The notes under the pieces: generated by a model
Seen by the model: the letters and a program-made list of their open reading frames with translations, nothing else
Told to the model about the DNA's origin: nothing
The model's database searches: none
Translations under genes and position numbers: made by a program
Source of the DNA: Prostheceraeus crozeri
Lineage: Eukaryota; Platyhelminthes; Polycladida; Euryleptidae
Length of the DNA stretch: 64,000 bases
NCBI GenBank assembly: GCA_907163375.1
Contig: CAJQUW010011554.1
Location: 152,442-216,441 of the forward strand
Reading direction: 5' to 3'
In this document: in pieces, positions 53,530 to 64,000 of the stretch
How positions within the stretch are numbered: position 1 is the first letter of the stretch
How the letters are laid out: each line of letters begins with the position of its first letter

Positions 53530-54150
53530 AGGTGAAGCAGGATTAATGTCATGATTTGAGGATCTACGGGAGTTGGAATGATGTATGTATTTTAGTGTAC
53601 TGCGTGCAATGTATTGTAATTGCCTAGAGAGCTGTATTAACATGAAAACGATGATTTACTGGAACGACCTTTTTTGAATGTGAGTTGTATTGTAATTCTA
53701 CATTTGGATGTTCGCTCGCTTTATGAATGAAGCGCGTGTACGTGTAAAATTGACATATGTGTCGGATTTGTTGTCAGAAGCCGTGTTGTAATTCCTTTGT
53801 AAATGATGATTTGGTCTCCACTTGAGTGTGATTTGGTAGTTTTTTATCGTTACCTCAGAATTTTCCGATAAATACAGATTGCTTAGAATAGAATGATTTT
53901 CTTTCTCATCTTCATGTACGAGTACAAGAGTTGGCATTTGTATGGTCAAAACGTCGTGCACAGGGTGTTTCAGTTGATCTGGCTGATTTTTCGAGACGAG
54001 TTTTATCATGTGTAAGAAGATGACAACGTTCCAAGGAAATCACAGTGTATTCTATGCATTTTAAGTATGAAAATAGACCAAGAATGCTTAAATAACAAAG
54101 TTATAGCTATCAAGAAACACATCATTTTATTTGGGTTTTCCTTTACAAGA
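53530..54150. repeat. Shared 3' flank of ZnF gene 5
   Basis: Same sequence as 28006-28600. No gene is seen. Confidence 0.55.
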
Positions 54151-54171
54151 ATAAAGTTTTCAAAATTCTGT

Positions 54172-55020
54172 TCAACACAAACGGTGAATGAGTCGTCTGA
54201 TCACATCAGTGTCGATCTCGCAAAGAATGACCACTAGCTTCGTCTTTAAATCTTGGCGTTCGAGGTCGGGAATCACTGAAAAGACGTTGTCGTAGATAAA
54301 CCGACTAGCAGAAATGATTCGCGACATGTCAGGTGATCTCAATGGCCAGGATAATATGTCCACCTCGTCCTATTCATGGTCCGGTAACGTTGCGATTGAA
54401 ATGATCTCTGCAACAATCACAATGAGCAGGAGTGCAATGGAGTTCATGCCATTGATTGCGATTTCGTGGATTCGACAATAGCGGTGTCACAATTGTTTGA
54501 AGAATCTCCAAATATACCGGAGCCGTGACCTTAGAATCGATGAGCTTGAAGCTTGAGTCGTCGTATAAATAGATGAACTTATTGGGATTATTAACGGAAC
54601 AGTTCAAATGAAATGTTGCCCCGTCACCGAAATTGATGTTCATCACGAAGTTGCGATCTCTGCGATGTCACTCCAAAATCGTCTGACAAAAAGCGTTGCG
54701 ACTAAATCATGTGTTTGGATCTTTCGCATAGACTTGAACTTCCAAGGATGGAGGCAGTCTTCCTTCAAAATCCGATTCACGCTGGCTGGTGACACCCGAC
54801 ATTGTTGTGCAACTTTGCGTTGTGATGTAGTTGGTTCCATGAAGCGGTCCTTCCAGTGTCGTAGAGTTCGAGCAGGTAGCGGTTCTTTATCATTTTCCTC
54901 TTGAGCTTTCTCATAATTAAAAGTGATAGAAAGCTCCACGATTGTAGGAATTTCAACGCTCGTCAAATGTTTGTACTCAATTTTTGAATGAAACTGAAAC
55001 ACATAAGCGAATCTCATCAC
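54172..55020 (-). pseudogene. Tc1/mariner-type transposase remnant (copy E)
   Basis: The best N-terminus of the five: a 125-codon frame (54643-55020) starts MMRFAYVFQFHSKIEYK, has RTLRHWKDRF and the helix-turn-helix QRKVAQQCRVSPASVNRIL. 54374-54646 has FGDGATFHLNCSVNNPNKF and 54172-54363 has WPLRSPDMSR. The three frames are mutually shifted, so the gene is dead. Confidence 0.65.
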
Positions 55021-55924
55021 CTTTATGAAGTCTGTTCACAGGCAACGAATTAAGTCACACATTGCTTGCTAGAACATAGCTACAGTTTTTGGTAGAATAA
55101 ATGACTCATTACATTACTTTTGAAAAAGGATTGCATAAGGCAAAATGAAGATAAATCGTCCAGATCCACTGAAACACCCTCTAAATCAATGTATCCAGAG
55201 GGGTTCAATTGTATGAGAGTTGATTGAGTCTTGAGACGAATGTTTTCGGTGTTAGAGCGGTAGGTATGTTAGGTACAGTATGAAGATGCGTGGCGTTTTC
55301 CCTTCCCCGTACACTGATTGTGAATGTGAAATTTAAAACTCGAATTACCTGATTAGCATCAGACATTTCAATTTAATTAACGATGGCTAACTTGATCCGG
55401 CTATCAACTTGCAGTTCGTTTCCTAAATCGTTGCATAGTAAAAAAAATTGTTAAATCTAATTGTAAATTTGATCATAAGCTGATAAACAATAAATAAATT
55501 TGTTCACGTATTCAGCCGAGACACTTGGTTTAGGAAACAGTGTAGTTTGCCAAGTCAAATGAAGCAATTGGTGATTGTTTGCCCTGTGTTCTGTTGCTTC
55601 GACAGTGTTATTTCAGATGTCATGTTAGCCCTCTTGTCACTCAATGCATTGTGTCATCATTGATGAGCTGCTCTTGTTAATCCATTTATCGAACGCAAGC
55701 GTCTTTATTCCAATGGCGTGTGGAATATGCCATTGTTTGCTTTCAACAGGTGCAGATGAGACAAGCTCTCGTGTGATCCGAGATTCGAGATCTTCAGACG
55801 CAAGTGAGGGAAATGATAGCTCGACCAATAACTGAGAGAGGGAATAGTACTAATTTGAAGTTTGCCAGTGAACTGCTGAACCTGCTTTTATAAAACGTGG
55901 ATATCTTACAGATATATTTGTGTC
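55021..55924. repeat. Spacer block S, copy 4
   Basis: Matches 301-1134 and 5401-6354. No gene is seen. Confidence 0.6.
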
Positions 55925-56400
55925 CAGAATTGAAAACTCCAGCGTTAATGCTTTAATCTGTACTGAGAGAAGGAGAGGAATCCCTTCGCTGTAGGCGATA
56001 AAGTGTATCTGAGACCTGCATCGGGGAAACGCCCACAATGTTACCCACATTAACTCCAGCGTTTCTGTAATTTTAGAAGACAACGGAATTGCTGGCCACG
56101 TAAATCACATTGGACTTGTGCGACGGTCACGTGAAAGTGTCAACACAGCGGTGATCGACCGTGTTCGTGCGGTACTTGCGTCAACATCCTCGTCTTCGAA
56201 AATAGGGCAGTTTGGCGTATGTCGTTCCCCCTCCAGGTGGAGGTATCCGCCCCGTTCTTCGGATCAGAGGGATCGAAATGGGGATGCTTTCCCGAGTGTC
56301 CGTCTGTTGACGTGCTGCCCACTTTGGGTTTTTGCCAAGCAATTTCTCCGTTGGTCGTGGAGAAATAGCCCCTTCTTCCGTGTTTATCTTAACGGCCACT
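55925..56400 (+). pseudogene. LTR-integrase C-terminal remnant, copy 3, and R1-like stub
   Basis: NPFAVGDKVYLRPASGK is readable near 55980-56028, followed by a deletion relative to 1135-1511 and by the Arg/Pro/Ser-rich tail. About 20 bases of R1-like leader (ending CGGCCACT at 56400) follow and are joined to viral DNA. Confidence 0.45.
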
Positions 56401-56654
56401 AGTAATTGATATATGACTGTTCCAGGACAACTAAAAAAAATAAGATACCTCCAGAATGATTATAGGAAATATTTCATACACTGAAAAAGAGTTTTATGAA
56501 TAAAAATAATTTTAAGGATAAAATCAAAAAAACAGTTTTAAGCTGGTTGGGATTTTTCCATGTACTGAAAAGAGGTTTCAAAAATATCACGTGGTCGAAT
56601 AATTTAGATAGTCTAAGAATTTCAGAAGATTGTATTCAAAATATTTATTAAAAA
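56401..56654 (+). other. Left edge of virus piece 3 with a small ORF (56496-56651)
   Basis: The sequence becomes AT-rich exactly at 56401. An ORF of 51 codons (MNKNNFKDKIKKTVLSWLGF...) and an upstream short frame (MTVPGQLKKIRYL) may be parts of one decayed viral gene. Not recognised with confidence. Confidence 0.35.
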
Positions 56655-57368
56655 ATGGATGAAACGAAGGTGTAAGAAACCTCAAAAGTGGAAGAAACTT
56701 CTGCGACGACGACGACGACGAGATTATATCCTTCGTTATCTCAATTAAAACAAGTGAAATGGATAAAGAAAAACACAAAGATAGAGTACGTTATATGAAA
56801 GATAAGGAATCTCAATTATTATTAAGATTATGATAAATTAAGAAAGAGATGGTCTAAAGTTAAGAATGTAACACAAGGCATTGGAATATTTTTAACAATA
56901 AGTTTAGATGCTTTAACAATTGTTATATCTTCAGGTGTTGTAGTAATTCCAGTAGTTGCTACTGCTTTAACAGGTGCGGGTGTTTTTACAACTTCACTTG
57001 TTACAATGTTAGATAAATCTTCAATAACTAAGAAACGAAAATCATTAAAAACTAAACATTTACATATTAAAGAAGTCTTTGACAAATTACATTACTACTT
57101 TCAAAGAGTATGTGATGGTAATGTCATTACGTTAGATGAGATTGAAAAATTTGATCAAATAGCTAATGAAGTAAATCAAATATCATTTCAATTACAATCA
57201 GAAAAAGTTGATGACAAGAATAAACAGGATGGCAAAATTTCTAGTGATGGTAAAACTTCTATTGAGGAAACTGATAAAGTTTTTTTAGAAGAACTAAAAG
57301 CTTTAAGCAAAATTTTCGGCAAAACTTTATTAAACAAAACTTTAGACGCCAAAGCAATAAAAAAATAA
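56655..57368 (+). pseudogene. Virus-like two-segment membrane protein gene
   Basis: The likely start is ATG 56655 after TTTATTAAAAA. An in-frame TAA comes six codons later (56673), then Thr-rich TTTTTRLYPSLSQLKQV; the coding continues in another frame to a TGA at 56831 and then in a third frame from 56826 to the stop at 57366. The last frame contains a ~45-residue hydrophobic, Gly/Ala/Val-rich stretch (GIFLTISLDALTIVISSGVV...TALTGAGVFTTSLVT) that could form two membrane helices, then a charged helical tail (KHLHIKEVFDKLHYYFQRV). I recognise similar two-segment proteins next to capsid genes in invertebrate Polinton-like elements. Function unknown. Confidence 0.5.
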
Positions 57369-57426
57369 TTTGTTCAGTAAAATGTTTTTGTTGTATTCCA
57401 ATGTTACCACAAATTTCAAATATTAT

Positions 57427-58267
57427 ATGTTAAAAATGGATACAATTAAAGCTGATAATCAAAAAAGAATCCAACAATTAGATGAGTTAATAAAACAAAA
57501 TAAAATATTATGAAAGAAAATCATACTCAGTATAGAAAGATAAAAGCTGGTATTCAATCTGATATGTTTGAAAAAATGCAGCAAGCCGAGTAAGTAAAAC
57601 TGATTTTGAAAAAACTATTGAACCATTTAAAAATCTTGAAAAAGAACTTACAAATAATGATAAACAAATTAATATAACAGATCCAGCTCACAAAACTATA
57701 TGAGATGACTATGGATTACTAGAATCAAACATTAATAAGGAATTACCAAAATCTTTTGGTTATTCAAAACAATTTGAACATTCTATTTCATTTATAGATG
57801 GAAAAGCAATACCTAGATTTTATCTCGGACAAGAAGAAATATTTCCACAACCTTTTCGAGGTTTAATTTTTTCACCAGATAAATCTCCTTTTAGTTTAGA
57901 TAGAAATTTTGTTGATCTTTTAAGAGGAGCAGATTTAAATAATTATGCTGTAGAAGATCTCATAAAATATAAAGCTATGTTAGATAGAGTTGGTGCAGTA
58001 AAATCTCTTAGACGTTATAAACAATTAGAAAATTTATTATCAACGGGAGTTAAAGTAAGGAAAGGTTTTCAAACAGAAACAACTGTATTTTTACCAGATG
58101 ATCCACAAGAATTGCGAAATAGATTAAATATTTTAATATCTGCAATAAAGGAAGGACATAATTCGAGTTTCAATGAAATTCATGCTATATTGAAAAGACT
58201 GTTAGAAAAGAAGATTCTAAATGAAGAGGATTATAAAAGTATAGCTGAAATATCTTGTTGTTTTTAA
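57427..58267 (+). pseudogene. Conserved virus-like protein of unknown function
   Basis: Start ATG 57427 or 57436. The frame stops at 57511 (TGA), shifts at least once near 57590, then runs from about 57600 to the stop at 58265 with one in-frame TGA at 57701. Readable parts include RRYKQLENLLSTGVKVRKGF, FLPDDPQELRNRLNILISAI and the helical C-terminus SFNEIHAILKRLLEKKIL. Similar proteins accompany the capsid and polymerase genes of related elements; their role is not known to me. It precedes the penton-like gene by 53 bp. Confidence 0.5.
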
Positions 58268-58320
58268 TTTTTTATAAAAAAATATTTCATAAAAATATTT
58301 ATTTAAAATTTTAACTAAAA

Positions 58321-58983
58321 AATGTGTTCAGCAGATTTAGACAAAATTAATAATCATTTAGAAATTTTAGTACGACGTTAAAAATTATAACAACTACTTC
58401 ATCACACATGTGTAATTTAGAACCCATTCTGCATTTGGAACAAAATAAAAATTATCAAATTGCATTGACTATTTTCTCCACATTTAACACTATTCAAAAC
58501 GTTATCAAAGATGTGAATGACCAATTTAGATAATCTATTGATAAAGGTAAAACGTGGAAAGTACTAACTTTTCTTCCTGGTTCTTACGAAGTTGAATCAA
58601 TATCAAATGAAATTAAGAGACATTTAGGTATACCATTTAAAAATAAGAAACAATTACATTTTGCAGTTGAACCGGCAGTTAATAAATTTTCTCTTACTTT
58701 AGACGAAAATCAGCAAGTTGATTTTAATCATGATAGATCATTGTCAAAGCTATTAGGATTTAATAAACACACCTATAGTCAAGGTTATCATTTAGGTGAG
58801 AAGATTCCAAAAATAACTGAAATAAATTCAATTGTTGTACATTGTGACATTATTGAAGGAAGATATATAAATGGTAAATTGTCAAATTTAATATTCAGTT
58901 TTCCAGCTTTTACTGTACCCATTGGTTATAGATTAAATGTATTTCCACAAACATTAATATATTTCCCTATTACAAGAAAAACT
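58321..58983 (+). pseudogene. Penton-like minor capsid protein, copy 2 (3'-truncated)
   Basis: Starts at ATG 58321 (MCSADLDKINNHLEILVRR), stops at 58378 (TAA), then resumes as in copy 1 from about 58390. An in-frame TAA lies near 58531 where copy 1 has a Tyr codon. The frame 58741-59067 covers LGFNKHTYSQGYHLGEKIP. Identity to 2098-2700 ends at about 58983; from there 84 bases differ and the gene is joined to the polymerase-type gene on the opposite strand. This copy supplies the N-terminus that copy 1 lacks, while copy 1 supplies the C-terminus. Confidence 0.65.
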
Positions 58984-59033
58984 AGTCGAACTTATGTATA
59001 TATTCTGACAATAGAGACAAGCAATCGGTTTCG

Positions 59034-60084
59034 TTATTCAAATAAAATTTCTTTTAAGTTGTTATAAACAACGTTATTAACTTCAATATCTCCGGGATAT
59101 AAGGGAGTAGTATCACCAATAGAAACATACTTCACATTTAATTCGAAAACATTTACTTCTTTTAAATGTTTATTCTTTTTATGAAACATTATTAACCTAT
59201 TATAATCATATGGAAATTCATCAAAGCCATCAGAGAGATCAAATTCATTTATATAGTCTTCTTTATTATGATGACTTAGTCTTTCTTTGTGATATTTTGC
59301 AGGATGTAAATGTGCTATAAAACTCCACAGAAAACAATACTCGTCTTCATTCTGTATGTTGATTATTTGTGGAGAACTGAAAGGAAGGGGTATGTAACTA
59401 CCACCAGTATTATTTTTATATTTGTCAATTACTATTTTCTTAGATAGTATTACAACAAATCTCCAACCAGATTCACGCAACTCAGCTTCAGTTATAGCAT
59501 CTTTTAATTTATTTATCATTGTTTCAAATATGGGTTGTATATTATTTACATTATGAATTTCTTGTGTCTGTGTAAAATGTCCATGCATTATTTCTTCAGT
59601 CATTCCATCGGATCCAGTTTTAGTATAAAGTACTTCTACATTCATATAACATTTGAAAGATTTCTTAAATATATTATAGAAGTTTGTTAATACATCATAA
59701 AAAGTTTCATCGGTTTCATTATGTTCAACAGACTCATCAATTAAATATTTTATATCTGTTAGGGCTTCGTCGGTTTTGTCAGTTTCATTAAAAGTACTAG
59801 AACATTCGGGCGAAGTACTAGAACCTTCGTTTTCCCAAAAAATCTTCACTATTAAAAACTTTTTTATATTCCGAATGTGAATAATCATCAAATATTTTTT
59901 TAACTTTTATATCAGTAGGTAATGTTTCTAAATAGTTTTTGTAATTATTTAATTTTGATATATTTTCTTCATCAGCTCGATCTTCATTTTGTAAATGCAT
60001 TTTACTTTTTAATTGAGATTGATAACTTCTTTTTCTTTGTAACTGTCTTTTACATAAGACACAATAAAACTTGGTATTTTCCAT
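59034..60084 (-). pseudogene. N-terminal part of the virus-like polymerase-region protein (zinc finger plus conserved domain)
   Basis: Start ATG at 60084. 59818-60084 encodes a C2H2-like start (FYCVLCKRQLQRKRSYQSQL, then KMHLQ). After a frameshift near 59845 the 285-codon frame 59034-59891 continues with an acidic linker and a conserved block (GGSYIPLPFSSP, IQNEDEYCFLWSFIAHLHP, EFDLSDGFDEFPYDYNRLIMF). In related elements this domain stands N-terminal to type-B polymerase. The gene is cut at 59034, so all exonuclease and polymerase motifs are missing. It overlaps the upstream gene by TAATG. Confidence 0.5.
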
Positions 60085-61129
60085 TATTTGCTTTTTAAAG
60101 AAAATAATTGCGTTTTAATTTTAGATATAAAAATTCTAATATCAAAGTCTTGAGCGTTATTATATATTTCACGTTCAGTATCTATTAATATATTCAAATA
60201 TTTATGATATACTTGCATTTGCTCAATTATAGATTCGGACAGTGTTTCATGTCGCGGAAATTTTTTTTTTCAATATAATTTTTTGACAACCCCTACACTT
60301 TACTTTTTTTTGAAACAATCCTTACACTGATATTTACTATCATAAAACTCTGTCTTAGGTTTAATAATTTGACAATTTGTACATTGTCTTGTAGAATTTA
60401 TACAAGAATTATAATGATTTTAGGAATTCCTTGACTTGTAAAATATTTATTACAATTACGACATAGCTGATCTTTCATTTTATATTTTATTTTATCTTTT
60501 TTAGCTTCCTCTGGTTGCTCATATAATTTTAAATGACGTGCAAAATTTTTAGACGGTATACTTTTATTACAACCAGAACATATTTTTTTCGTATTACATT
60601 GCACAGATTGTCGTGCATCCATAGATTGTCGTGTATCCATAGATTGTCGTGCATCCATAGATTGAAGAATTTTATTTTTTTGTGGCATGTGAACTTCTTC
60701 ATGATTTTGACTTACATGATTATTCTGTACTAGATGATTATTTGGAACTACATGATTATTCTGTACTAGATGATTATTTGAAACTACATGATTATTATTT
60801 GGACCTACGTTATTTTTTCTATCTGTATAAAGATTTTGTCCTTGTTGAGGTATAAACAAATGTTGCAATTGTTGAATATTTGACATATGTCGAATTTTTT
60901 GAATAGGTTGCATATTTTGACCTTGTTGAGGTATAAACAAATTATTTGATTGATGTGATTGACGAATGTATTGCCTATATATCATAGGTAGTAATTGTTG
61001 CATAGGTTGCATATTTTGTTGAGATTGTTCTATAAGTTGACCACATGGTGTATATTTCATATGTGAATATAAGAACGCTTGATTTGTATAACGCATATTA
61101 CAAACTTGACAAATTTGAGTCATTTCCAT
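60084..61129 (-). pseudogene. Cys-rich zinc-binding protein of the virus-like element
   Basis: Start ATG at 61129. The 243-codon frame to 60398 begins with a CQVC...H finger, then a Gln/Asn-rich, low-complexity region with internal repeats (PQQGQN twice, NNHLVQ twice, three RQSMDxRQ-type units), then ICSGCNKSIPSKNFARHLKL and LCRNCNKYF. Beyond a frameshift near 60410 further CxxC pairs are readable (QCTNCQ, QCKDCF), then after a second break an all-helical C-terminus ending just at the start codon of the next gene (TAA at 60084-60086). Four or more zinc sites suggest nucleic-acid binding. Confidence 0.5.
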
Positions 61130-61225
61130 TTTTTATTTTTATGTGAGAAAATATTATTTTTCATTTTCATGAGAAAATCATTTTTATTTTTATTTCCATG
61201 AAATATCTTTTATTGTTAAAAAACG

Positions 61226-62087
61226 ATGTTACCAAATGTTGGTGGAGGTGCATATATCCCAAATAATCGTGAATCAGAAATAGAAATAGAAAATTATATC
61301 ATGAAAACTGGAGACGGTTTATCTGGTCCATTACATCTTTCTATTCTTCCGCAACAAAATACAGAGTTAACAAATAAACAATATGTTGATACACAAATCA
61401 ATGACTTAAAAGAAAATATACATAAACGATGTTTTGGTTCCACTGATGAATGAATTAAAGTTGCTTAAACTTAATGACAAATCATTAAACGAAAAATTAT
61501 TAAAACTTGATAAAAACTATAGAGAACTAGAAGTAAATATAGCAAAACTTTTTAAAAAAATTTCAGAACAATCAAAAATTTTAATATTACTTTCTATAAA
61601 GTTAAAATCTGCAGTCATCAAAAATAAACATCAGATACAACTATTGAAAGAACAATTAGAAAATGAATTAGAAAAACTTCCTAAAAAATTTTTTAAAAAT
61701 TTAAATGAGTTACAAGCTACATTCCAAAAAAGTGTTGATGAATTGAGTTCTAAAATTACTCAACAAATGAAAAAGATGAATAGAATAATAGATGAAGTAA
61801 ACTCACTTAATCAAATAATTGATAAAATGAAAACTCTTAAAATCAATTCAGAAAATGAATTAAAGAAAAATTATAAAGGAAATAAAGAACAGTTAGATGC
61901 TTTCAAAAATCAGTTAGATGTTCTTAAAGTTCAATTGAATGCTCTTAAAACGGCGTTGAAGATGAATCAGCAGAAAATGCAAGTTAATAGAAAAGAAATT
62001 AAAATACATCACACGCTGCTTGACGCAATAGATAAAGTGCAACAGAAAATCGCGCGGTTGTTGTCCATTCACACACGTAAATCTTAA
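61226..62087 (+). pseudogene. Fibre-like trimeric coiled-coil protein
   Basis: Start ATG 61226. The first frame (75 codons) has MKTGDGLSGPLHL and TELTNKQYVDTQINDLKE, an N-terminal repeat typical of phage tail fibres and adenovirus-type fibres that lie at the shaft base. A frameshift between 61430 and 61453 leads into a 217-codon frame with heptad-rich coiled coil (LLKLDKNYRELEVNIAKLF, LKEQLENELEKLPKKFF). No globular head is recognisable; the C-terminal tail is basic. It probably projects from the penton vertices. Confidence 0.55.
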
Positions 62088-62138
62088 TCATAAACGTAAA
62101 TATTTTCCCAATAGTCAAATTTAATCTTAAAAGATAAG

Positions 62139-62571
62139 ATGCCTATAATTTATAAACACAATCTTAAACATTTTGATTCAAATCAAAAAATAGCACATGA
62201 ATCATCTATGAAATCTGTTTACCATTATAACAATGTACAAACTATTCAAAAAGAAGGAGATGGAATATTTTCTGGTATAGGAAGTATCGTTAATGTTATT
62301 AAAAATAATAAAGATTTGATTACATCTGCTGCAAAAGGAGCTGCTGTTATAGGTAGTACAGCTAGTGCAATATCAAATGCTGTTAAGTCTCAAAACGAAT
62401 TAAAACAACTAGAAACTATTCGTAAACTTAAGAATGATTCTGAAGAACTAAAAAAAATAAAAAAACTCAGAGGAAACAAAAAACAAAATTGCTAACATAG
62501 CCGCAGCAGGTGAAACCTTGAGGAGTGGTACTCCGTCTGACAGTAAACAGAAGAAGAAATCAATTGAATAA
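62139..62571 (+). pseudogene. Small membrane-active-type virion protein (pVI-like)
   Basis: The 118-codon frame 62139-62495 has a central amphipathic Gly/Ala-rich stretch (GIFSGIGSIVNVIKNN, SAAKGAAVIGSTASAIS) of the kind seen in adenovirus pVI-like proteins that disrupt membranes during entry. The Lys-rich C-terminus ends at 62495, but another frame continues to 62571 (IANIAAAGETLRSGTPS), suggesting a frameshift in the A-runs near 62450-62465. It stands between the fibre and capsid genes, consistent with a virion gene block. Confidence 0.5.
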
Positions 62572-62714
62572 ATGAGGTAGTGGAACGCAGTTAGGTACTG
62601 GTTTAGCAAAATTCTAAAATATATCCGAAAAGGAAACCTAAGAAAATGTTTTTTCTGTGCGAGAAATTTTTTTGTGTGTGAGAAAAAACAAAAAATCAAA
62701 TTATTTTTTTAAAA

Positions 62715-64000
62715 ATGTCTTCTCTTATCGAAAATAAATTTAGATTAGACGATCCTCCGTTCGTCAGTTACAATAAAAAAAGAATGACTATATAAGAGTT
62801 GCTATGAATCCCGAATCTTCTAGTAGAGTAAATACTGGAGGAGGTTTAATCTTTGAAGTTGATAATCAGCAAAGTTATTTATATTTACCTGATTCCTTTT
62901 TACACTGTGAATATTCTTTATATAGTGATACCAATTTTACAACACCATTACCAGATAGTGATAATATTGCATTAGAGAATAATTTCTTTCCAAGATTATT
63001 TACACAAATGCGCTTAGATGTTGCAACTCAAAATATAGAAACAATAAGTGATTCTCCTGGTATTATTGATTCAATGCTTCGATTTGTAACAATTGGTGAA
63101 AATGATAAAAAGCATGAAATCGAAGGTTGGTTTCCTGATACTAATGATGGCATAATTGTTGATGATTTAACTCACGCTGGAACAGACGCAGAAGGAATTG
63201 CGAAAGATGTAGAACAAATTGCAAAACATTTAAATAAAACAAACAACAGTGCATATAAAGTAAGACGTGAATTTAACAAGAAAAGTAAACAGAGAGTTAA
63301 TTGGTCATTGTCTCCATTATTCGGATATTTAGATTATGACAAAATATCATGTCAATTAAAATTTAAATAAATAATTCATCGCACAGCAAACAATGAATTA
63401 ATCGTTTATGGTAAGACTAGAAAAAAAGCATATTTAAAAATTGATAGACTTGAATGGTGGATAATACATATTACTCCTAGTTTAGAAGTTGAAACAGCTA
63501 TTGCAAAATGATTAAATACTAACAAACCAATTCCAGTAAATTTTCTAAAGCGTACTGCTAGTTCTGTAACTTTTTCTGAACAAAGATTTAACTGGCATTT
63601 TACTAGAACTTCGAATACTGCAAGATATTTATTACTAACATTTCAAAGAAATAATTCTGATAAGAACAACAATCTTTTTCATATTAACACAATTCGAAGT
63701 TTACAAGTTGCTTTAAATCAAACCCGATATCCAATTGATCCATCAAGATTCGATGATACCAATAATCAATTTATAGAAGGATATGATGCTTATAGAAATG
63801 TTTGTATAGAATTTGGAGTTGAACCACAATTAACTCCTGGAGATTGGAGACATTTATATCCTGTTTTCTGTTTCGATTTAAGTGCACAATCTGAAGATAT
63901 TATCAAGACTGATTGTGATGTAACAATTAATATTGAAAAGAAAGATTCCACAACTTCATTGATGGCTTATGGTTTATTGCTAGAAGATGTAAAATATTCT
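62715..64000 (+). pseudogene. Major capsid protein (double jelly-roll type), cut by the window edge
   Basis: Start ATG 62715 after TTTTTTTAAAAATG. The first 26 codons run to a TAA at 62793; a frameshift in the A-run near 62783 links to the main frame (from about 62804). This continues to the window end with only two in-frame stops, TAA 63368-63370 and TGA 63509-63511. Readable parts include FEVDNQQSYLYLPDSFLH, NNFFPRLFTQMRLDV, LEWWIIHITPSLEVE and DWRHLYPVFCFDLSAQ. The pattern is that of the major capsid protein of Polinton/adintovirus-like elements in invertebrate genomes. The last 13 codons are given by the copy at 29591-29629. Confidence 0.65.

Noticed and set aside
60590-60800. CRISPR-like or satellite repeats
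   Set aside because: The short repeats are in-frame codon repeats (RQSMD and NNHLVQ units) in the zinc-protein gene; spacers and repeat regularity are absent.
2472-63511. Recurring in-frame TGA in virus-like genes (2472, 2965, 57701, 63509) as recoded UGA
   Set aside because: Where a second copy exists (2472 against 58752) the codon is TTA, and TAA/TAG stops and frameshifts occur as well. Ordinary decay explains it.

Overview
The window is transposon-rich nuclear DNA from an invertebrate, most likely an arthropod or another protostome. I infer this from the mix of non-LTR retrotransposons (CR1/Jockey-like, RTE-like with an (ATG)n tail, and an R1/I-like family with a 2A-like motif), tRNA-derived SINE heads, hAT, PIF/Harbinger and Tc1/mariner-type remnants, and a split C2H2 zinc-finger gene family with GT..AG signals. 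The species cannot be named from sequence alone. There is no bacterial gene organisation, rRNA, CRISPR array or credible tRNA gene.

Two kinds of gene set stand out. The first is a tandemly duplicated family of C2H2 zinc-finger genes on the + strand: 8127-9491 (11 fingers), 27165-28005 (5 fingers, frameshifted tail), 32185-32818 (four in-frame stops, dead), 36404-37333 (6 fingers), 52252-53529 (10 fingers), plus a fragment at 18641-18836. Each full copy has the same 5' architecture: a tRNA-like sequence, a splice acceptor, a 46-nt untranslated exon, a GTGAGT/GTGGGT donor and an acceptor 8 nt before the ATG. Each carries the same C-terminal CxxC...CxxC module. The genes sit inside large duplicated blocks that also hold a decayed Tc1/mariner-type transposase (five copies, - strand) and a conserved spacer.

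The second is a broken endogenous Polinton/adintovirus-like DNA virus, present as three pieces: 2098-4000, 29501-30634 and 56401-64000 (running off the right edge). The pieces together carry a double-jelly-roll-type major capsid protein, a penton-like minor capsid protein, an A32/FtsK-type packaging ATPase with a P-loop, both ends of a type-B DNA polymerase gene, a fibre-like coiled-coil protein, two small Gly/Ala-rich membrane-active-type proteins, a two-TM-type protein, a Cys-rich zinc protein and a conserved protein of unknown function. The overlaps (penton in two pieces; 90 identical bases of capsid gene at 29501-29590 and 63911-64000) allow a composite gene order to be inferred. Every longer viral gene has at least one stop or frameshift, so these are fossils, although several are only lightly damaged.

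Layout: 0-4 kb, transposase remnant, LTR-integrase remnant, R1-like 5' part fused to virus piece 1. 4.4-10 kb, transposase, spacer, R1 fragment with a SINE, ZnF gene 1. 10-20 kb, opposed CR1-like elements (one RT nearly intact), Harbinger and R1 remnants, LTR-element pieces. 20.2-22.1 kb, RTE-like element with an inverted RTE piece. 22.5-29.5 kb, duplicated block with ZnF gene 2, then virus piece 2. 31.4-37.3 kb, CR1 scrap, ZnF genes 3 and 4 separated by a second RTE copy. 37.7-41 kb, hAT-like insertion, transposase, spacer. 41.1-47.1 kb, nearly full-length R1-like element carrying a hAT MITE and a Harbinger insertion. 47.6-56.4 kb, second copy of the 22.5-29.5 kb block with ZnF gene 5. 56.4-64 kb, virus piece 3.

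The clearest inference is serial segmental duplication of a ZnF-plus-transposon block. The virus DNA joins repeat sequence at R1-like breakpoints on two occasions and has been shuffled with the duplications.
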